From assembly GCA_003168235.1 (NCBI GenBank), contig PMSZ01000382.1, forward strand, positions 5,662 to 16,047: a stretch of DNA of 10,386 nt, read 5' to 3'. The stretch is from Acidobacteriaceae bacterium. GTDB lineage: Bacteria > Acidobacteriota > Terriglobia > Terriglobales > Acidobacteriaceae. Made by a program: the position numbers and the translations under genes. Below the pieces are notes generated by a model. That model searched no databases, was not told the origin of the DNA, and worked only from the letters and a program-made list of their open reading frames with translations. This document shows, piece by piece, positions 6,618 to 10,386 of this stretch (its first letter is position 1; each line of letters starts with the position of its first letter).

Positions 6618-9600
6618 TTATGCCTTCTCGATTTTTACGAGGAAGCCCTTGGATTCAGGGGTGTGAGCATTCGGATCGGTGACTGCCGGCGTCAGCAAAT
6701 TTGCCGGTGTCCGTGCATTTCTTCCCTCATCCTCGTCGATGCCACGGAAGCCCTGGTGAATCGGCAACCCGATCTGATAGACCTTCTTGCCGTCGATCAT
6801 CATGGGTTTCAGCCGACGCGTGACAAAGGCTTTCGCGATATACGTTCCCCGCGCACTGATGACCTTGATCTTATCGGTCCCGCGAATCCCTTTTTCGTCC
6901 GCCAATTCCACCGGAATCTCCACGAAGGGTTCGGGGATCAACTGCACGTTCATCGGATTATTTTTGGTCCAGTAGTGATACTGCTCGGTCAGCCGATAGG
7001 TGGTGCAGACAATGCTGTATTCATCGGGCGATCCGAACTTGTCATACGGTGTCTTGAATTTCTTCACCAGCGGATTATTCGACTGCTCGGGGTGAAATGG
7101 ATTCTTGATCGGGCTCTCAATGGGTTCGTAGTGCTCGGGGAACGGCCCGTCCGCGAGGACGCCGATCGGCGCGAACAGGCGCCCGATGCCTTCCGGATTC
7201 ATAATGAACGGCCCCATATGGTCTTTTGGATGGGAATCGGGTTTGAAGTCGGGCACGTCGTTGCCAACCCACTTCCCTGCCGCCTCGTTCCACCAGACTT
7301 GCTTGCGATCCGGGTCCCACGGCTTCCCCTCCAGATTGCAAGAGGCACGATTGTAGAGCACGCGCCGGTTGGCTGGCCACGACCACGCCCAGTTGGGATA
7401 AACGCCCATCCCCGAGGGATCCTCAGTTCCACGCCGTTGGATTTGCGCGCCGGCTTCGGTCCACATACCGGAATAAATCCAATTGCCACACATCGTCGTG
7501 CCATCGTCTTTTAGCCACGCAAATCCCGGCAACTGCTGCCCAGCCTTGATCACCTGCCCGGTTTTATCGTCTTTCAGATCGGCCAGCGCCTTGCCGTTCA
7601 GTTCCATGGCGACTTGGGTAAGCGGAGGATGGGCCGCGTCTGCATAGGCCCAACTCAGATTCAAAATTGGGTCGGGGAATTTTCCGCCGTCTTTCTTGTA
7701 GAGAGCGCGGACGCGCAAGAAAATCTGCGCGACGATGTCCTGATCGAGCCGCGCAAGTCCCGGAGGCGGAACTGCGGCATATTTCCACGTGACCCAGCGC
7801 GCGGAGTTGGTCATGCTACCGTCTTTTTCCGCAAAACCCGCGCACGGCAGACGATAAACCGTGGTCTTGATGTTCTTCTGCTCTTCGGCGGTAATCCCAG
7901 GCGCTCGCCAGAACTCGCTGGTTTCGTCTGGATAGATTTCGCCCACCACCAGCCAGTCGGCCTTCTTGAGCGCATTGATGTTCTTGTCGGTGTCCGGACC
8001 GATCATCACTCCGTTCATGCCGAAGGCCAGCATGCCCTTGACCTTGCCGTTGTACATGTCGTCCCAGATGTGGGTCCATGAATAATCGCGGTCAAATTTG
8101 GGCAGGTAGTCGAAAGCAAATCCATTTTCTTTGGTGGCCGCGTCGCCATACATCGCCTTGAGCAGTGACACCATGAATTTTGGCGTGTTCTGGTAGTAGT
8201 TCATCGAATCCCACGGCGACGGTTTAGAAGCTGTCGGCGTGGTGCGCTTCAGAAAAGCCGCCAGATCGGTGTCGGCGGGAATGGGAGCTTTCAGGTATCC
8301 GGATAAAGAATCGAACAGACCGGCCATGTCCGTAGCGCCCTGAATATTCGAATGGCCGCGAAGCGCGTTCACGCCGCCACCCGCTCTGCCGACGTTGCCG
8401 AGGAGGAGTTGGATCATCGCGGCGGTGCGGATGATTTGCGTTCCGAAAGTATGCTGCGTCCAACCGACCGCATAAATGATGGTCGCGACTTTCTTCATGT
8501 CGCCGTCCTTGCGGACGGAGGTAAACAGATCGATGGCCTTCAGGTACTGGTCCTTCGGGATACCGGTGATGCGTTCGACGGCTTCGGGCGTGTAACGCGA
8601 ATATTGCTGCCTCATCAACTGGAACACGCAGCGTGGATGCTGCAGCGTCAGGTCGTACGCGACATTCGGCGGCAACGCGGGCGGCGGCGCAGGTGTCGGT
8701 GCGGGTGTCGAGGCGGGTGTCGAGGGAGGACCAGCGGCCGGCGTCGTGTTCGCATGCGCAGCAGTCGCAGGAGAGTCAGTTTTGCCGCTGGAATCTCCGC
8801 CCTCCTCATAATTCCAAGTGGTTTTGTCGTAAGTGGACGATGCGGAATTAAACCCGGAATACAACCCGTCGTCAGGCAGTTTGAAACCTTCTTTGACGAT
8901 GAAAGCGGCGTTGGTGTAGTTGACGAGATACTCTTTGGCTACGCGGTTGTTTTCAATCGCGTAGCGGATCAGTCCGCCAAGGAATGCAATGTCGGTGCCG
9001 GCGCGGATCTGGAGGAACAGATCGGCAGTCGCCGATGTGCGCGTGAAGCGTGGATCAACGGAAATCAGCTTGGCGTTGCGGTTGCGCTTGGCCTCCATCG
9101 CCCACTTAAATCCGCAGGGATGGTTCTCGGCAGGATTCCCACCCATGATCAACATCATGTCGGTGTTCTTGATGTCGATCCAGCCATTCGTCATGGCCCC
9201 GCGTCCAAATGTTGGTCCCAAACTTGAGACCGTGGGGCCGTGTCAAACACGGGCTTGGTTTTCTAAATACACCAAGCCCAGACTCCTCATGGCCTTTACG
9301 GCCAGATAATTGAACTCATTTGTGTCGGTACAGCCGCCGATAAACGAGATGCCTTCGCAACGGTTGACGGTGTTGCCGTTCGCGTCCTTCTCCACGAAGC
9401 TTGCGTCGCGAGTCTGCTTGGTCCACTGCGCAATCTCCGTCAGGGCCGTGTCCCAGGAAATGTCTTCCCATTCGGTCGCGCCCGGGCGCCGGACTTGCGG
9501 CTTTGTGAGTCGCCGCGGGTTGAGCATGTCCTGCTCGAGCGAGGAACCTTTCGGGCACAACGTTCCGCGGTTGGTCGGATGATCGGGGTCGCCTTCGACA

Positions 9601-9824
9601 TGGATCACTTGCGGGGTAACGTTCTTGGCCCGGTCGCCAATCGTGTAAATGAGCACACCGCATCCGACCGCGCAATAGGGACAGGTTGAACGGGTTTCGG
9701 CAGCGCGGGCGATCTTTAATTCTTTGAGTTGGGCGTAGGCAGGCTTAAGGTCGAACCCGAAGATGGTCGCGGCAACTCCGCCGACAGCCGCAACCTTGAA
9801 GAAGTCTCTGCGCGACGTTTGCAC
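6618..9824 (-). CDS. fdnG: Selenocysteine-containing formate dehydrogenase-N type alpha (catalytic, Mo-bis-MGD) subunit
   Basis: This subunit oxidises formate to CO2 in the periplasm. Reading through the in-frame TGA at 9245-9243 as selenocysteine gives 1068 residues; without it the gene would appear as two ORFs. Features in order: Tat motif SRRDFFK (residues 4-10) with a hydrophobic stretch and likely cleavage after AYA (29-31); [4Fe-4S] ligands C48, C51, C55 and C90, followed by K92; Sec194-His195 in NQARV-U-HGPTVSS; the active-site arginine region NALRGHSNIQG with R489; and a normal C-terminal molybdopterin-binding domain ending FLVKIEKA. Sec-His-Arg is the catalytic trio of the family. 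The protein is about 50 residues longer than E. coli FdnG, explained by a Pro/Ala/Thr-rich insert at about 342-388. The start is GTG at 9824, with GGGAGG (9837-9832) 7 nt upstream. It is the first gene of fdnGHI-fdhE. Confidence 0.96.
8655..8801 (-). repeat. Low-complexity Pro/Ala/Thr insert inside fdnG
   Basis: Codons of about residues 342-390 of FdnG encode a linker made of Ser/Thr/Pro/Ala (for example TPASTPAPTPAPPPALPP). The plus strand shows near-repeats of GGTGTCGAGGCG in 8692-8724. It lies between WNYEEGG and LTLQHPRCVFQL, where E. coli FdnG has only a short loop. It is in frame, so the protein is not broken. Confidence 0.75.
9214..9245 (-). promoter_or_regulatory. Selenocysteine UGA codon and SECIS-like hairpin within fdnG
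   Basis: In the mRNA the UGA (9245-9243) is followed after 11 nt by a 7-bp stem: GGUCUCA (9231-9225) pairs with UGGGACC (9220-9214), with one U-G pair. It closes an AGUU tetraloop (9224-9221). Counting UGA as 1-3, the loop G and U fall at positions 23 and 24, the same place as the SelB-contacting G and U of the E. coli fdhF SECIS. A U is present at position 17, although here it can pair instead of bulging. Position and loop make this a convincing bacterial SECIS. Confidence 0.85.
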
Positions 9825-9864
9825 TGAGGAGCCTCCCTCCCGTCAACAATCTACGGTTCTGTAC

Positions 9865-9893
9865 TTTTTAAGCCTCGACGATTGCTTTGTCAA
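9865..9893 (-). promoter_or_regulatory. Sigma70-type promoter of the fdnGHI-fdhE operon
   Basis: On the minus strand there is a perfect TTGACA (9893-9888), a 17-nt spacer and TAAAAA (9870-9865, four of six consensus bases). Transcription would start near 9858, leaving a leader of about 35 nt that contains the GGGAGG ribosome site. No FNR dyad (TTGAT-N4-ATCAA) was seen in the 98-bp gap. Confidence 0.6.
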
Positions 9894-9922
9894 GTTCACG
9901 ACGCCCGACTATGCGCCTGGCC

Positions 9923-10386
9923 TTAATGAGCTGACGCCGGGGCTGTTGCTGGCGCCGCGGAGGCAGGCTTCGTTTCAAAATTTACCTTCGGAACTTCGCG
10001 CGCTCCTTCTGTAGCCTTGAAGTACGCATCGTTTTCCTTGTATCCCGCGTATCCGGCATACAGATTGTTCGGGAACTTCAGCAAGTACGTGTTGTAATCC
10101 TGTAAAGAGTCGTTATAGCGCTTGCGTTCCACGGCAATGCGGTTTTCCGTGCCCGCCAGTTCGTCTTGCAAACGCAGGAAATTTTCGTTCGATTTCAACT
10201 GCGGATAGTTCTCGACTACCAACAGCAACCGTCCAATCGCGCCATCCAGTTGACCGTTCGCGGCAATTTTGTCCGAAGGGGTCTGTGCCGAAAGCAGCGC
10301 CGAGCGCGCCTTCGCAATGTCGCCAAACACCGTGACCTCCTGCTGGGCATATCCCTTTACCGTTTCCACCAGGTTGGGAATCAGGT
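9923..10386 (-). CDS. lemA: LemA family protein, C-terminal part (cut by window end)
   Basis: The open frame enters from the window edge and ends at TAA 9925-9923; about 153 residues are visible. It begins DLIPNLVETVKGYAQQE, the hallmark region of LemA proteins. Helical stretches follow (SALLSAQ, then LDGAIGRLLLVVENYPQLKSNENFLRLQDELAGTENRIAVERKRYND), and then the family-typical ending GAREVPKVNF. The short N-terminal membrane anchor expected in LemA lies outside the window. After the LemA core comes an Ala/Pro-rich tail (ETKPASAAPATAPASAH) that most LemA proteins lack. A GTG at 10369 is internal, not the start. LemA proteins are widespread coiled-coil envelope proteins of unclear function. 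It lies upstream of fdnG on the same strand, but the promoter between them suggests separate units. Confidence 0.92.
   Translation of the reverse strand, partial: LIPNLVETVKGYAQQEVTVFGDIAKARSALLSAQTPSDKIAANGQLDGAIGRLLLVVENYPQLKSNENFLRLQDELAGTENRIAVERKRYNDSLQDYNTYLLKFPNNLYAGYAGYKENDAYFKATEGAREVPKVNFETKPASAAPATAPASAH

Noticed and set aside
6459..7514. 351-residue open frame on the plus strand opposite fdnG/fdnH
   Set aside because: It lies fully antisense to two strongly conserved genes and has no recognisable family character. The same holds for the long plus-strand frames at 5756-6571 and 8352-9227.
6618..9221. Reading fdnG as a pseudogene broken by a stop codon
   Set aside because: The stop is TGA at the known selenocysteine position, both flanks match the family in one frame, and a SECIS-like hairpin follows.

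Overview
The window looks like a chromosomal piece of a Gram-negative soil bacterium, most likely an acidobacterium. This is inferred from the style of the proteins (a BlaI/M56 pair, a NiCoT carrier, a long Wzi-type barrel with an SLH-like front end, and a LemA with an Ala/Pro tail), not from a marker gene. No tRNA, rRNA, insertion sequence or CRISPR array was seen. Four of the complete genes appear to start at GTG or TTG.

Left part (1-835, minus strand): a BlaI-type winged-helix repressor and the start of an M56/BlaR1-type membrane sensor protease, which runs off the window. Stop and start share an ATGA overlap. Bases 836-1165 form a divergent control region with a near-perfect operator-like palindrome in front of blaI, a second perfect 20-bp palindrome, a third inverted repeat and a weak promoter candidate. 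From there a NiCoT nickel/cobalt permease (1166-2209) reads rightward, followed by a secreted Wzi-family outer-membrane protein (2330-4066), which has its own promoter candidate.

Right part (4096-9824, minus strand): a complete respiratory formate dehydrogenase operon, fdnG-fdnH-fdnI-fdhE. It encodes the Tat-exported molybdopterin/selenocysteine catalytic subunit, the four-cluster iron-sulfur subunit, the diheme cytochrome b and the FdhE maturation protein. The catalytic gene contains an in-frame TGA at 9243-9245, followed by a SECIS-like hairpin, so it is one 1068-residue selenoprotein gene and not two broken ORFs. A strong sigma70-type promoter lies just upstream. Upstream of that is the 3' part of a lemA gene, cut by the window end.

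Together the fdn genes would oxidise formate in the periplasm and pass electrons through the iron-sulfur subunit and the two hemes to membrane quinone, with FdhE needed to obtain active enzyme. The cell must also have selA/selB/selC/selD and a molybdopterin pathway, none of which are in view. The remaining genes are envelope, metal-uptake and stress functions with no obvious mechanistic tie to formate. The most unusual details are the Sec codon with its SECIS, a Pro/Ala/Thr insert inside FdnG, a 12-bp tandem repeat that creates the fdnI/fdhE overlap, the SLH-like segment of the Wzi protein, and the palindromes of the divergent region.
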